A model generated the notes under the pieces. It was not told where the DNA came from. It ran no database searches and was given only the letters and a program-made list of their open reading frames with translations. A stretch of DNA of 64,000 nt from Clonostachys chloroleuca (taxonomy: Eukaryota; Ascomycota; Sordariomycetes; Hypocreales; Bionectriaceae): the NCBI GenBank assembly GCA_037952775.1, contig JBANAY010000003.1:434001-498000 (forward strand), given 5' to 3'. Positions within the stretch are counted from its first letter, which is position 1, and each line of letters begins with the position of its first letter. The position numbers and the translations under genes are program-made. Positions 10,214 through 21,723 of the stretch are shown here, one piece after another.

Positions 10214-12312
10214 TTAGACTACAACAGGTTCAACACTTGAAGCAGCTGTCTTTTTCAAGGAGCCCTCATTTGATGCCACCTCATCGGCTACGCCCTGAAT
10301 CACATCGCTTTCTTCAAAGGTTTCGGTAAGGAGTGGAGGCGAGAATCTGTGACGGCCCACAAGGTGCCAAGTACCAGCCATTGCCACGGCGAAGATTCCC
10401 ATGATTAAGATTGCGTAATTCATATTCGAAGCAGTGACTGGAGATGATTGGGGAATCTGAGTTTTTGAGTCAGCCAAGTTCAGCATCTGGTGCTATCTTA
10501 TCTTATACTCACGAAAGCGACAACCGTGACCAACACAGCATAGAGGCAGACAGTCGCGTAAATAGGAGTCGACCAGATGCCGTAATTCCATGACTTGGCC
10601 GAGGGTAACTTGGATGATTTGGTGACTAGTAAGAGAAAAGCAGGGAAACCTGTCAAGGACATGTTAGATATCGCTTCTCACACTTCTCCCAATGAGAAGA
10701 TCAATCTATATTCACCGAAGCTGATGATTTGGCAGATCGCCTGGGCGCCAATAATCGCATTGAATGCTTGGTTCGAAAACAAGAACACTAAACCAATAAG
10801 AAGAGTAACAATTGAGGGAAATGTAATCGACCAAACAGGCAAGCCAGTTTGGGGGGAAATCGCCGTGAGTCTATTCAAAACCGTCAGCTACTATCACTGA
10901 TTCGCCTTTTTTTGTACGATTAACTTGACGTACTTGTAATTCCAAAATAATCCCTCATCTCGGGCAAATGCAAAGCCCTGTCGGCTCATGGTGATGGCGC
11001 TGCCAAGAGCAGAAGTACCGTTGTTGATCATTAAGATCAGGGTGAATACAATGGCTGCGGCTTGGCTATCGGTGCCAAGTCTAATAAGTTCAACGATCGG
11101 AACCCTGTATGATAGTTAGAATGAAGCTGTGCCGAACGCAGACCACATACCCAGTTGAAGTGGCGAGGATAGCATCCAAGTCCGTTATGGAAAATCCCAG
11201 GACAAGGATCCAAACAACTCCAACAACAAATTGACTCAGAATAACCACGATGAGAATTTGAGGCAGCGTTCTCTTAGGCTGAGGGAGCTCTTCTGCCAAA
11301 TGTGTTGGGCTATCAAGTCCCATGAGGGTTGCGAACGAATTCATCAAGCCCAACACAACGGCAAACGCGGCGGATGAATATCTACTTGGATTAGCCTACA
11401 GCACCATCATGGCATAGACATGAAACTTGAACCATACCCTGTTTCGTTGTTCACTTCCACAAACACAGACGCCGCAGATGCCTTTGGGGCTTTCACTAGC
11501 AATGCGACACTGAATCCAACGAAACCGAGGGCGGTAACCCAGCCTATCACAGCTTAGTACTTTCGGATATCCATCATTTCAATACTGGAGACTTACAGCC
11601 TAAGATTTCCAACGTGGGAATACCCTTGAGCCCGAACAGATTCACCAACCAACAGATACAGGCAACTGCAACATATGCTAGAAAAAGCTGCCATCGGGTA
11701 TCGACTGCAAAGCTCGGGTTACATAAATTAACCAAAGCTAGAAGGGCAGTGGCTACTATAGAGCAACAGGCGGCGTGGGTCAAAATCCATCCAAAATAGT
11801 TGAGCCAGCCGAGAGGATATGAGACTGAGCGTTTGTATTGATCGGGGAGCAAGAATGCGGCGTAATGGTAGGCGCCGCCTACAATAATTGTGAGCTTTGA
11901 AATGGCTTGAGACACAACAACAGGGGAACCAAGACTTACCTGCCGTAGAAAATCTGGCTGCGCATTGCGAGAAGACAAGCATGATGCACAACACACATGC
12001 CGATGAAGCGATGCTGACCTTGGATGTTAGTTTCTATTACTTCAAGGTAATAAAAAGAGGTACTTGCTATCCATATAGAAGAGCTGGGAGCCCGCCGGCT
12101 GAGAGACTGACGAACAGGATGAACGACAGTCCTCCAAAGGCGTTGACAGTGAGCCAGCCGACGCTGATGCCACTCCATAGCCCAAATGTGCTCGGGAGAT
12201 GAGTTTTGGTTGTTAGAACTTCTGTTTCTGACATAATGTTTTTATTGTCGCGTTCCAATTGAAAGTGATCGTTCTCAAGGGGACGGCAAATTTCCTGTCG
12301 TTCAAGAGACAT
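10214..12312 (-). CDS. APC-family amino-acid/choline-type permease
   Basis: Nine exons on the complement: 12312-12068, 12013-11940, 11878-11597, 11543-11438, 11381-11151, 11104-10934, 10870-10716, 10649-10513, 10456-10214; 547 aa, all phases consistent. Typical fungal APC features: an N-terminal FGLWSGISVGWLTVNAFGG helix, GGAYHYAAFLLPDQY, a GLDSPTHLAEELPQPKRTLP motif after helix 6, and SRQGFAFARDEGLFWN. About 12 TM helices are expected, and the C-terminal NMNYAILIMGIFA helix is as in HNM1/GABA-permease relatives. Substrate by homology: choline, GABA or another amino compound. Intron 1 (12067-12014) has a GC donor, GCAAGT; using it removes an in-frame TAG and restores the helix. The unusually dense intron content contrasts with the intronless SCO1/LDI gene. 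Confidence 0.87.
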
Positions 12313-13227
12313 GGAGCGATTGTGTCAGTCCTTATACTTGATCGCTGAACCCATCACACCCTACGCGCCAATCTCGCAGCTCTGGGTTGTTCTCCATACA
12401 AACCTAATAGGAAAATTCTTATCCCAAACGTAGTCATAGGTATCATCTAGGAAACCGTGTGGTGCGAGCAGTTGGGATAGCCGCGCTATCGCGATAATCG
12501 TTGGAACATAGAGATACATTGTCTCACATACAAGGCTGTACACCGTTGGCCAATCCGATACTCGGAAAGCCATGTCTGATAGTGTACACCATCTTCATTA
12601 GGTATAAGCTGAGCAGCTCTCCTGGTGTTATCCGGTGGCTCTCCCGGACGTAGGCGATGAGCCTTATTCGTTCGGTTATCTACTGTAACAACCGGCCATT
12701 CCAAGTCATAGATACGGAGATGCGAGCTAATCCCGATACGGTGCTGTTAAGGCTATCTTTCAAGTCGCAGTTCAGTCCAGCCAATGAACAGACGAGGGAT
12801 TTCAGGAATCATGATAAGGAATAGCCAGTCAACAACAGCGGGGGAACAAGACCCTATAGCAGCCCAGGCTGGCTCTCATGCTTGGTTTACTGATTAGCAA
12901 AGCGGGTTACCGTGGCTCAGATAACACTCACAGGGCGTTACGACGTCGCGTAACGGCAGAGTCAAGCCAATCATGTCCAGCGTGATTATTTTCTGCTCTA
13001 TTCTCCACTGTATCCGATGTAGGCACACACGGGGAAGAGTTGCAGCAGTGGTTTGTACGCAATCATTGCGGGGCACCTTTGGCATACCCTGACGATAAAG
13101 CCCGTCCTCGACATCCTCCATTCTCTCACCATCACAAAATCACGCCAGAAAGATTGAGATCCAGCTATCTTTGCACTTTCCAGTTTCGGGTTATTGTTCG
13201 CTACTAGGTTATGCGTATTAGACAATC
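12313..13227. other. Divergent promoter region, permease and Zn2Cys6 regulator
   Basis: No supported gene. Minus-strand ORFs 12361-12573 and 12894-13225 are short, overlap each other's frames and show no domain. The segment separates the start codons of the permease (12312, minus) and the regulator (13228, plus). Confidence 0.5.
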
Positions 13228-15227
13228 ATGAGCAGTATCAGATCCAGACATGGTAGCTTCCCCCGATAATCCTTCCCCACTTCCTTCTGGATGACTGACA
13301 CATTCAAGGTTGTTGGACATGTCGGAAAAGACATCAGAAATGCGACGAGGGAAAGCCGGGATGCCGTAACTGCCGGTCAAGGGGGGTCCAATGCGGCGGT
13401 TACGCCATCCAGCTGGGCGAGTTTTCGATCTCCAGCAGCGCTGACGGGCATATGGTCTCCAAACTGACCCGCGTGGGCCGTGCTGATGGGAAGGCTAGAA
13501 GGGGCCGCCCACCTCGTTCGAGCCGAAGGACTTCCAGACCGTCAAACAGTGCGAACAACATATCTCCAGAAGGGAATATACCTTCTTTTCCGTCAACGGA
13601 GTCTCAGGTTCCACAGGAAGTGCCCCAAATCGAGACTTCGAACCCACCCCCAACCCTTCCTTTGAGCAACTCTCAACTGCCAGATATATCTGACAAGGAA
13701 GAGAACATGCACCACGACCAACCATTAATCAACATATTCGAGGAATCTCTTGATTACGATTCCAACAGCCCCGAAGTAACGCTAGGCTTATCTTTTACCG
13801 GCGATGCTCACACATCAGCGTCTGTGTCTCTGTTCACATTGAATGACTATGAAGAAGCCGGGGAGATTATTACCTCTACCGGTACGGGAACCAGTTTAGG
13901 CCGCTACCAGCCTCTCAGAATCACGAGTCCTAGCGGACTACTAACAGATCTCCTATTCCATCATTGTAAGAAACCTAAACTTGTATAATGGTCATCAAAA
14001 GCTTACTTTCCAAGTCATAAATACACTTTCACTCAGTTTGTACCCTGTGGAACCGGTCCGAAACCCCTACCGAAAAGTGTATGGTTCGCTCGCAATCGAA
14101 TCTAAACCATTGCTGGACACCATCTTGTTTGCGTCCGGTTTGCATCTCTCCAAGCTGGGACATTTGGAAAATGAAAAGCTAAAAGGATTTCGAATGGAAA
14201 TCAAGAGCTCGTTCCGGGAAGCTTTGAAGAAGGGGCGAGGATTTTGGGCCCTTGGATTGACCGTGATGCTCTCGATTATATTTGATGTAAGATTTTATAT
14301 CCTTTTGAAGCATCAGTGACTGATTTTAAGTAGGTGATAGGAACAGGACTCGATTCGTGGAGCTTGAAACTGGTCGGCTGCAGGCGGCTGCTTAAACTCG
14401 GGCTGGCCGAGGCAAAGGGCGATGTCGAAACAGACAAAAAATGTGTACTAATGCAGTTCAATTGGATGGCAACAATGGGACGGACCCTACTTGTTGGCAT
14501 TGAGCCGCTGGAGTCACTCGAGGAAATCAAGTGCATCGACGGAGGTGAGTCATGATAATATTGCCTTATTTGACCTAGTTATTGACCGAGCCCAGATGAG
14601 GTTTGCGAGACATCGCCAGGCACGATCGATATGTCTTTTCATCAATCTTACTGGTGGGCCAATATGCCTGACTGGAAGATGCATATGCTGCTACGCGAAT
14701 CTGCAGATCTTGCTATGAAAATTCACAAACTCAGGATGGCTGGAGGTAGCACTGATCAACTTCTGTCCGCCACCTTGAACGTAGCTGAGCTTTTGGATAA
14801 AATCAAGGATTGGCACCCTGACATGTCGTCTGTCTCTCCTGAATACATTCACTCAGTTCATCACTTCAACGAAATATGGAGGCTCGGCCTCCTGTGCTAC
14901 ATATATCACGACATATACGCCCTCAGTTCGGATGATCACCGGATACAGGAGGCGTTACACAAGTCACTAGATAGTTTACAGAAACTATCCTGGCTCCAAG
15001 CATGCATGTGGCCCGTTTTTATGCTCGCAGTCCACGCGAAGACAGTAGAGAGCAGAGATATATATCGGAATGGGCTGATGAAAATGCACACTTCTCTAGG
15101 ATTTCAAGCACCTCTGTCTTTAGTTCTTGTTCTAAACAAGATCTGGGACTGTATTGATGAAAAGGGCTGGAGACCTTGGAAAGATGTGGTGAAGGAGTTG
15201 GGTCTAGAATTGAACATCTTGCTATAG
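13228..15227 (+). CDS. Zn2Cys6 fungal transcription factor (Fungal_trans_2 type)
   Basis: Five exons: 13228-13252, 13309-13965, 14015-14286, 14334-14544, 14596-15227; 598 aa. The tiny first exon (MSSIRSRH) joins in phase 1 to GCWTCRKRHQKCDEGKPGC, giving a canonical binuclear zinc cluster with Cys at 10, 13, 20, 27, 30 and 37. A basic AT-hook-like RRGRPPRSSRRTSRP segment and a low-complexity acidic/Ser-Pro region follow. Then comes the middle-homology/ligand domain (NPYRKVYGSLAIESKPLLDT, FILASGLHLS-like, LEEIKCIDG) seen in Fungal_trans_2 regulators. Nuclear DNA-binding regulator. Placed between the permease and the PhyH pair (tail-to-tail with PhyH-1, 109 bp apart), it is the obvious candidate pathway regulator of this block. 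Confidence 0.88.
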
Positions 15228-15336
15228 GCAACTCAGTGATAGATACTCCTTAGCTGCTCGCTATATCTCCGCCGTCTACCAAGATATCAACTTTCCTAAA
15301 TCTCGTTGTTATCAAATGCGTAGGTAGATGAGTTCA

Positions 15337-16453
15337 TCAGGCTGGTGTGGCAGAAACAAGCTCCCCCAACATACTTCCATATCCAAACGGATCCTCCTTG
15401 CTCCCAAGAGTGAGAATGGGATCCTTATTCTCAACATGACCGAGGTGTGGTTGACTGACAGACCAGCCAATCAAAGCTTGAACCTCAGGGCTATACGTCT
15501 CAATGGCCTCGCGGGGAATGGCAAGAAATTGGTTCTCGTCAGGGCGGTAGGTGCCGCGGACCATGTGGCATGAAAAGATGTTGCGGCGCTCATCAGTGAT
15601 GTTAGCGCCTGCGCCGTGCCAAATGCTGCCAATAATAAAGACTGCGTCACCCTTCTCCATCTCGCAAGTAGAGCAGAGAGAACGGTCGGCGGGGCCGGTG
15701 AGAGCACCCTCGGCCCATCTGTGAGATCCGACAATGACCTGGGTGGCCCCGTTCTCAAAGGTGCATTTCTATGCAAGAATGTTAATATCCACAGAGACTC
15801 CCTAATTGGGGGACAAGATCCTATTTGTGACATACAGTCCCGGCTACAAGCAATCCAAGAAGAGAACTCTCGCCACTTCCCTCGATATGGTCAAAATGTT
15901 GCGCCATGTCATCGCGATGAAGTGGCTGGGCATCCGACCTCCCCCGAGAAAAGGCCTCTGATACAGCCAGAACGGGGTTCGAGACACATTTGTAGCGCTT
16001 GCCATCTCGGTAGGGATAGCTGGGAAGCCGTCAGTGGCACGTCGAGTGAACGGAATGATATCAGACACTTACGACTCCTCCCTGAGGAGAGCCTTAGCCG
16101 TCTCACGGTATGTTGGGTGATTGAGACATTTATGGGCGAACGTGGGCGACTTGCCCGCAAATCCACTGGCCCTTTGGTTAGCGAACAAGTCCCAGTACTG
16201 GTGAATTCAGCGTAGTTTGATCATACCTCAGAGGAGGATCTGATGCGGGGAACAGAGTGCCTTCATATTTGCCCACACGCTTGTAGTAGGGATCGCCCTC
16301 CGCCTGGATCTTATCGGCGTCTTCAGGGGTGATGAAGTTCTTGATAATGATTCCTCCATCTCGGCGAATCACTTTGACGATTTCCTCGATTGGGGAGGAA
16401 GCATCGAGCATAGTGACCTCCGGGTTGTTCTTCTGGTGGACTGGGTTCGGCAT
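15337..16453 (-). CDS. PhyH-family Fe(II)/2-oxoglutarate dioxygenase (copy 1)
   Basis: Complement exons 16453-16227, 16171-16073, 16019-15836, 15768-15337; 313 aa, phases consistent. The phytanoyl-CoA dioxygenase fold shows the iron ligands H-x-D in QPLHRDDMAQHFDH and the distal His in GSIWHGAGANITDERR. A 2OG-binding Arg candidate is in ERRNIFSCHMVRG. Also visible are GFAGKSPTFAHKCLNHPTY and the C-terminal QFLAIPREAIETYSPEVQ common in fungal members. Such proteins hydroxylate, desaturate or epoxidise secondary metabolites (FtmOx1, AsqJ and meroterpenoid oxygenases belong to this superfamily). Cytosolic, with no targeting signal. Divergent from a second PhyH gene over a 532-bp shared promoter. 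Confidence 0.9.
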
Positions 16454-16985
16454 CTTGAAAGGTGGTTCGAAGGGGATCTATAAGTTCACTTTCAGTTAAA
16501 GAAGGTCGGTTGTTGCTTGCTCATCAATCTATCATGACAATACGTCAAGGCACTTATATAGCCTCATCTAGATTTACATCCAAGAATGGAAAACAATGAT
16601 CCAATGCGGCACTCCTAAAAATTCTAAGCCAGACTCCGAAAGTCATTTAGCCGATCGTGTCGACAGGCCAAGCAAAGGGGCGATAGGAGAAGTAAACCCA
16701 AAACGGTAAACATAGGCTATCTCCACAAAGGAAGTACAACGGGTATTAGATAGCCCAACCAGCCTTATCAAACACGAGATGTTCATCAAATCGGCTCTAT
16801 TGTGAGTAATTGAATCGTAGTTTGACGTTAAAGATCAAATGAAGGACCTTTTTGAATTAAAAAGCACCTTGTTATCGCTTTCATTAACACCAACATATTC
16901 ATTGGACACAAGCGTCTATCCACGCCAACAAGCAAGAATCGACCTTCTAGAGATTTCTCAATTTTATTCCTTCCCCTTAGCTATA
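16454..16985. promoter_or_regulatory. Shared divergent promoter of the two PhyH genes
   Basis: 532 bp between the start codons at 16453 (minus) and 16986 (plus). The only ORF extends the plus-strand gene upstream to 16839 without resembling the family. No clear TATA box; AT-rich segments lie near 16540-16600. Confidence 0.5.
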
Positions 16986-17882
16986 ATGCCTACTGCGGTC
17001 AAGACTTTTCTCGCATCTGCCGATGCCCATGATGTTCTGCAGACCCTCAAGGCTGACGGGGTGGCCATCATCAAATCCGCTGCCCAGCCCGAGACCATCG
17101 ATGCTGTGCTCAAGGAAGCCGGCACCTTTCCCGAAGGTCAATCCTTCGGGCTTGCGGCTAAGAGCCCAACCTTTGTAAAGGAGCTCATGATGAACAAACT
17201 CTACCATGACCTTGTCAAGCGGATGCTCACAGATACTTGCATCATCTTCTATGAGGCAGAACGAACAGTCTCGACCGCCGAACCTCAGCTTTCCTTGACG
17301 GTCACTCTGACCTCAACACCTGGTTCCACCGGATGGGGTCTGCGACGGCAAGACGACTGTCATCACACTGTTCATCCTGCCAAAAGAGAGACAGACTTTG
17401 GGATCAGTTTTGCCGCCACGCCCATCACTCGCTCAAATGGCGCATTGAGGGTCGTTGTTGGGTCGAACCAGTGGAAGGACAGCAGAGACCCAAAAGAAAA
17501 GGAGGAATTCATTGTCGAGCTTGCCAAGGGCGACGCTATCCTCCAGTGAGTTGAATCCATTCATTGCATTGATCTCGTTTTCTAATTGTACTTGCACATG
17601 AGCAGCTTGGGATCAGTCTTTCTTGGCCAGCTACCTAATACGGGCACCGAAACCAGCACTCTTCTCACTACTTTTGCCACCCCGGGATGGTGCCGCCAAC
17701 AGGAGAACCAGTACGTTGCGATCCCTGTCGAGGTGGTGCAGACTTTCTCGCCCGAAATCCAACGCTTCATCGGATACTATGTCAGTCGTCCATACGGCGG
17801 GGCCGTCGAGCATATGGAGCCACTGGACTGGTTGGCGGCGAAGGGAGACTGGACAAAATATATCCCTGTTGATCTTGTCTAG
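16986..17882 (+). CDS. PhyH-family protein with degenerate iron site (copy 2)
   Basis: Exons 16986-17545 and 17606-17882 (60-nt intron, GTGAGT...GAGCAG, phase 2) give 278 aa. The fold is clearly PhyH: LKADGVAIIKSAAQPETID, SFGLAAKSPTFVKELMM, DFGISFAATPITRSNGALR, ENQYVAIPVEVVQTFSPEIQ. At the expected H-x-D position the sequence reads GLRRQDDCHH, Arg replacing the first His. Where a family member has FHGAGAN, here it reads FLGQLPN, so the distal His is gone too. The open reading frame, intron and flanking conserved segments are intact, so it is either a very young loss or a non-catalytic partner. It may heteromerise with the active divergent copy (inference). Confidence 0.82.
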
Positions 17883-19128
17883 CAGGAGGCTTTGGCCGAA
17901 GCCTTTAGCTCCGAGATCGCTAGAGCTAAGATAGAGTAGTCTGCAACTTTCCAATAGAAGACACTTCTACCAAAAGTACATGAAGAGGACTTGCTTGTAT
18001 GAAGAAACCATGCTTTGTTATAAATAGGTAGGCAGACAGCCATTACCGTTGAAGCAGCTACTAATCCGGCTTGATGAGAAATAGAATTAAAAGATACAAG
18101 CCAAAAAAATGCTGACGTCCCGGATGCACCCCAACGTTTCAAACTAGAAGAGTACCTGTTAGGTTTCAAATACTGTAGTAGAATCAGCTGAGCGTGTGCT
18201 ACCTGACCAGCAATACAAATTCATCGGCTTGACGCCAGCGCCTCAAAGTTTACTGGGGCTGTTCCCCATGACAGAAAGACGCTAAAGCTTGAGCAATTGA
18301 AGAACGGCGACCTCTCGACAAACATGTACTTGCTATACGCTGCGCTTAGAAATCGCATGTCTGCTGACCTGTCTTTCATTGTGCTCTACTTAATTACATA
18401 AGTTCTGTACCCCGTTCTGTTGATCTGGGCCCTGGGCGGGCCAGTCGTGATGCCAATTATTGGCCCACGCGTAAAGTACAGCCTCCATTGATCAGCCGCG
18501 ACCCTGGGAGCGAATTGGCGTAGCGTTATTGGAAGGATGAGGTGGGGAGATGGCGTTGTGTGTTTTGGCAGGCCTTGTAATGAGCTTTATGCGCGTTTGG
18601 ACTGGTAAAAACGTGTTTTATCTGCGCAACTTAGGCTATCCCGCGTCTTATTTGGTCCCTGGAAGCTCTCTGAGACTGGTTTACAACGTCATGCAACGGT
18701 TTTGTGTTTCTTGCCTTGTACTAAACCCGGGTTCTAGCCGGCCGGCTTTACGAACCTGGGCCTGCTTATTTAGGAAAGATTGACATTTTATGAACAAAGA
18801 CCAAGCATCATTGGCCAAGTTGCGCTCATCAGCACAGCCTCCTGTAAAAGCAATGCTTGGCGTCAATATTAGGTCTAGTTCAGGAGAGGGGGAGCAAGAT
18901 TCCCTCCACCAGAATTTAACCATAACTTAGCCCGAGGGTGGCTACGTTCGCCTCCCTTTTGCTCGATTTCTCCGTGACTATTTGACTGTTGACGGCTGGC
19001 TTTCCATGGCCGGGACTAAGCCGCCGATCAACGCTCATTTCACCCGAAGACAACCATGAAGGAATAGGTAGTCAGTCCGGATTGTCTCTCTTAGTCTCTA
19101 TCTTTCTGGCGGGCCATTGCCGGCCAAA
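17883..19128. other. Intergenic, PhyH-2 to sulfatase-like gene
   Basis: 1.25 kb with no supported gene; only ORFs below 100 codons with no domains (for example 17879-18169 minus, 18550-18783 plus). This is the likely right boundary of the accessory block. Confidence 0.5.
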
Positions 19129-21723
19129 ATGAATGGGGTGACTGGGCGGCCGCTCCCACGGTGGCTCGCCAAGGCCTCCCTCCCATCCTTCCTCAACACC
19201 AAGACGGCATTTACCATCACCACACTGGCGGTACTGAGCACAAAGGTTGCCTATATTCACGGCCACTTGTCGTCTATCTCTACCAAGCATATGGTAGTAT
19301 GGGGCTCGTCCTTCTTCGCCCAAGACCTCTTCCTTCTCATTATCCTACGCCTGCAGATTGAACACTGGCGCTCCCGCACACCCGTCCGCGCTGAGCCATT
19401 CCTTATTTGCTTAAACAAAATCATCATAATCTATAGCGTATCCCTCAGTGTTGTGGCTTTAACCTTCCACATAACTACAGGGTCCGAAATCCGCTGGAGG
19501 GATGTCGGCCTAGCCACGGGTGGCTCGTCACTTGGGCTTGTTTTATCTGGCGCCTTCTCATGCGCCATCGTTGTTGCCTCTCTTATCTCTTTTGGTTGGA
19601 TTCTGCAGGATGTTGTCTACCAACTTTTTGGTTTCACTGCCAATATCGTGGACTGGCTCATCCTACTGATTTGGCGCACATCCTGCTCTCTGGTTATAGG
19701 GGCCAAATCACACCAACTTTCCCAGCCAGAGGCTGAACAAGATGCGAACAAACCAACAACTAGGGACCCAGGGTTGGAACTGGATAGTTTGGGTCTCCAA
19801 ACATACCCACTCCTTCCAAAGCGGCTGCAGAGGTTTCTGGATGAAGTAGACCAGAGGACCTCGACACCAGCACAAAGTCTATCATCCATCTTGCGTTTTG
19901 GAGCATACTGCTTCATCGTCACCGGTCTGATTGCCTTGGCTGTACTGGTACTGACCAGACCCAATGATAGCTCTCTAGCTTTCGTCTCATGGGCTACCGT
20001 ACTATTACCCTTTGTTGATTTCTCATCATCGTCACCCCTCCTAGACCAGCTGCAACCGTACTACCATACGGGGATCCAGCACCGCTGGGATAATCGATCT
20101 GCCCTCACGGATTCGGTTCCATTACCATGGCTTCCACAGGGGGTCGTCCTTGAGGGTTTTGGGGATTGGTACACCAACAAATCGCATTACAATGGAACAT
20201 CAGACCCGATGAAGATATCAAATCTTGACCAGCCATTACTCTCTCGTTTGCAGGATAAACTAAAGGATGTTTCGATCCGACATGTACTTGTTGTATTTCT
20301 CGAGAGTGCGAGGAACGATATGTTTCCAATTAAGAGAGATGGAATGGTATGGAACCGTCTAGCTCAGACATTCCCCAACCACGAAATGCCAAAGGAAGTG
20401 CAAGACAAACTATCTACTCTGACGCCAACGGCCAACTATATTACCGGGGACTACGATGATGGCTTCAATCACACAGAGAAACGCCACCGCGGTGGTGTTC
20501 GATTTACGAACGCCCAGACTGCGAGCACCTACACGCTCAAAAGCCAAATTGGCACACTTTGCGGCGTCGCGCCCCTGATCGCCGATTTCAACAAGGACTA
20601 CCGGCACCACATCTACCAGCCCTGTCTGCCTCATATCCTGAACGCTATGAATGCTCAGGACACTGAGCAGGATAGGAAAGAGCCCTACGCATCCTCTGCG
20701 TGGAAGTCTTACTACTTCCTAACGTCCACAATCGGCTTTGATGGGAATGCGGAACTGATGAGAAAAATTGGGTTTCCCACACAGAATACTGTTGATCGAA
20801 ACTACTTACGAAGCGACCATGCGAGACATGGACGCGTTGATAATCCCGATGTGAATTACTTTGGATTTGAAGAAGAGCCTCTCACAGAATACATTCGAGA
20901 TGCATTCATTTCCGCAAAAGAGAAAGACGAGAGAGTATTTCTTACCCACCTAACGAACACCGGCCATCACCCCTTTGGCATCCCACAACATAAAAAGTAC
21001 ATACCTGTCGCCAATGGTCTCAACGATCTCTCTCATTACATCAATGCTCAAGGCTACATCGACTCGTGGTTGCAAAAGTTGCTTAATATCCTCGACGAGC
21101 AGGGTGTTGCGAACGAAACCCTGGTGGTGTTCCAAGGCGACCACGGGCTGTCTATGCCAGAGAACGACATTGTAGCGTCTTATTATAATCCCAACGTTGG
21201 CAACGATCACATTCCGCTCGTCTTGTCCCACCCCAAGCTACCGGCTTTTGATGTGTCTGATCCTGTCTCATCTTCGCAGATTCTACCGACCATCCTCGAC
21301 CTCCTCCTCGAGACAAACTCACTTCACACCACCACTCGTCAAGTGGCAACGGATTTGCTGAAAAACTACGAAGGGCAATCGCTCATTAGGCCACAAAAGT
21401 CAGAAAGGCAAGGCCAGGTCCAATGGCAATACAACGTCGCCAACCCAGGACGCTCCATGCTCACCGCACGCGACCCAAGCCATCCAGACTGGCACCTCAT
21501 CGTCCCCGTCGTCGGGAACGTAGAGTGGAGGTTCACCAACCTCACTGCCGATCCCCGAGAGCAACATTCAGTCCAGAGTATCGACTTCTTGTCTTTTCTT
21601 GGTAGAGTGGAGAAGAAGCATGGTGAGGAGGTTGCCAAGTGGGTGGAGGAGGGCGCATATATGACCCGATGGTGGGTGGAGGAGAACCACAAGCGGTGGC
21701 GGTACGGGCCCTATAAGATGTAA
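19129..21723 (+). CDS. Membrane-bound sulfatase/alkaline-phosphatase superfamily protein
   Basis: Intronless, 864 aa from the first ATG. The N-terminal third has about six TM helices (TITTLAVLSTKVAYIHG, FFAQDLFLLIILRL, IIIIYSVSLSVVALTF and others). A soluble sulfatase-like domain follows, with an early metal-site segment VLVVFLESARNDM, a catalytic-threonine region NAQTASTYTLKSQIGTLCG, TNTGHHPFG and the C-terminal metal motif VFQGDHGLSMPEND. The layout (TM bundle plus extracellular alkaline-phosphatase fold) parallels bacterial LTA-synthase-like and fungal DUF229-type proteins, which transfer or hydrolyse phospho/sulfo groups at the cell surface. The classic C/S-x-P-x-R formylglycine motif is not visible, so a phosphotransferase role is as likely as a sulfatase. 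Confidence 0.82.
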   Translation: MNGVTGRPLPRWLAKASLPSFLNTKTAFTITTLAVLSTKVAYIHGHLSSISTKHMVVWGSSFFAQDLFLLIILRLQIEHWRSRTPVRAEPFLICLNKIIIIYSVSLSVVALTFHITTGSEIRWRDVGLATGGSSLGLVLSGAFSCAIVVASLISFGWILQDVVYQLFGFTANIVDWLILLIWRTSCSLVIGAKSHQLSQPEAEQDANKPTTRDPGLELDSLGLQTYPLLPKRLQRFLDEVDQRTSTPAQSLSSILRFGAYCFIVTGLIALAVLVLTRPNDSSLAFVSWATVLLPFVDFSSSSPLLDQLQPYYHTGIQHRWDNRSALTDSVPLPWLPQGVVLEGFGDWYTNKSHYNGTSDPMKISNLDQPLLSRLQDKLKDVSIRHVLVVFLESARNDMFPIKRDGMVWNRLAQTFPNHEMPKEVQDKLSTLTPTANYITGDYDDGFNHTEKRHRGGVRFTNAQTASTYTLKSQIGTLCGVAPLIADFNKDYRHHIYQPCLPHILNAMNAQDTEQDRKEPYASSAWKSYYFLTSTIGFDGNAELMRKIGFPTQNTVDRNYLRSDHARHGRVDNPDVNYFGFEEEPLTEYIRDAFISAKEKDERVFLTHLTNTGHHPFGIPQHKKYIPVANGLNDLSHYINAQGYIDSWLQKLLNILDEQGVANETLVVFQGDHGLSMPENDIVASYYNPNVGNDHIPLVLSHPKLPAFDVSDPVSSSQILPTILDLLLETNSLHTTTRQVATDLLKNYEGQSLIRPQKSERQGQVQWQYNVANPGRSMLTARDPSHPDWHLIVPVVGNVEWRFTNLTADPREQHSVQSIDFLSFLGRVEKKHGEEVAKWVEEGAYMTRWWVEENHKRWRYGPYKM

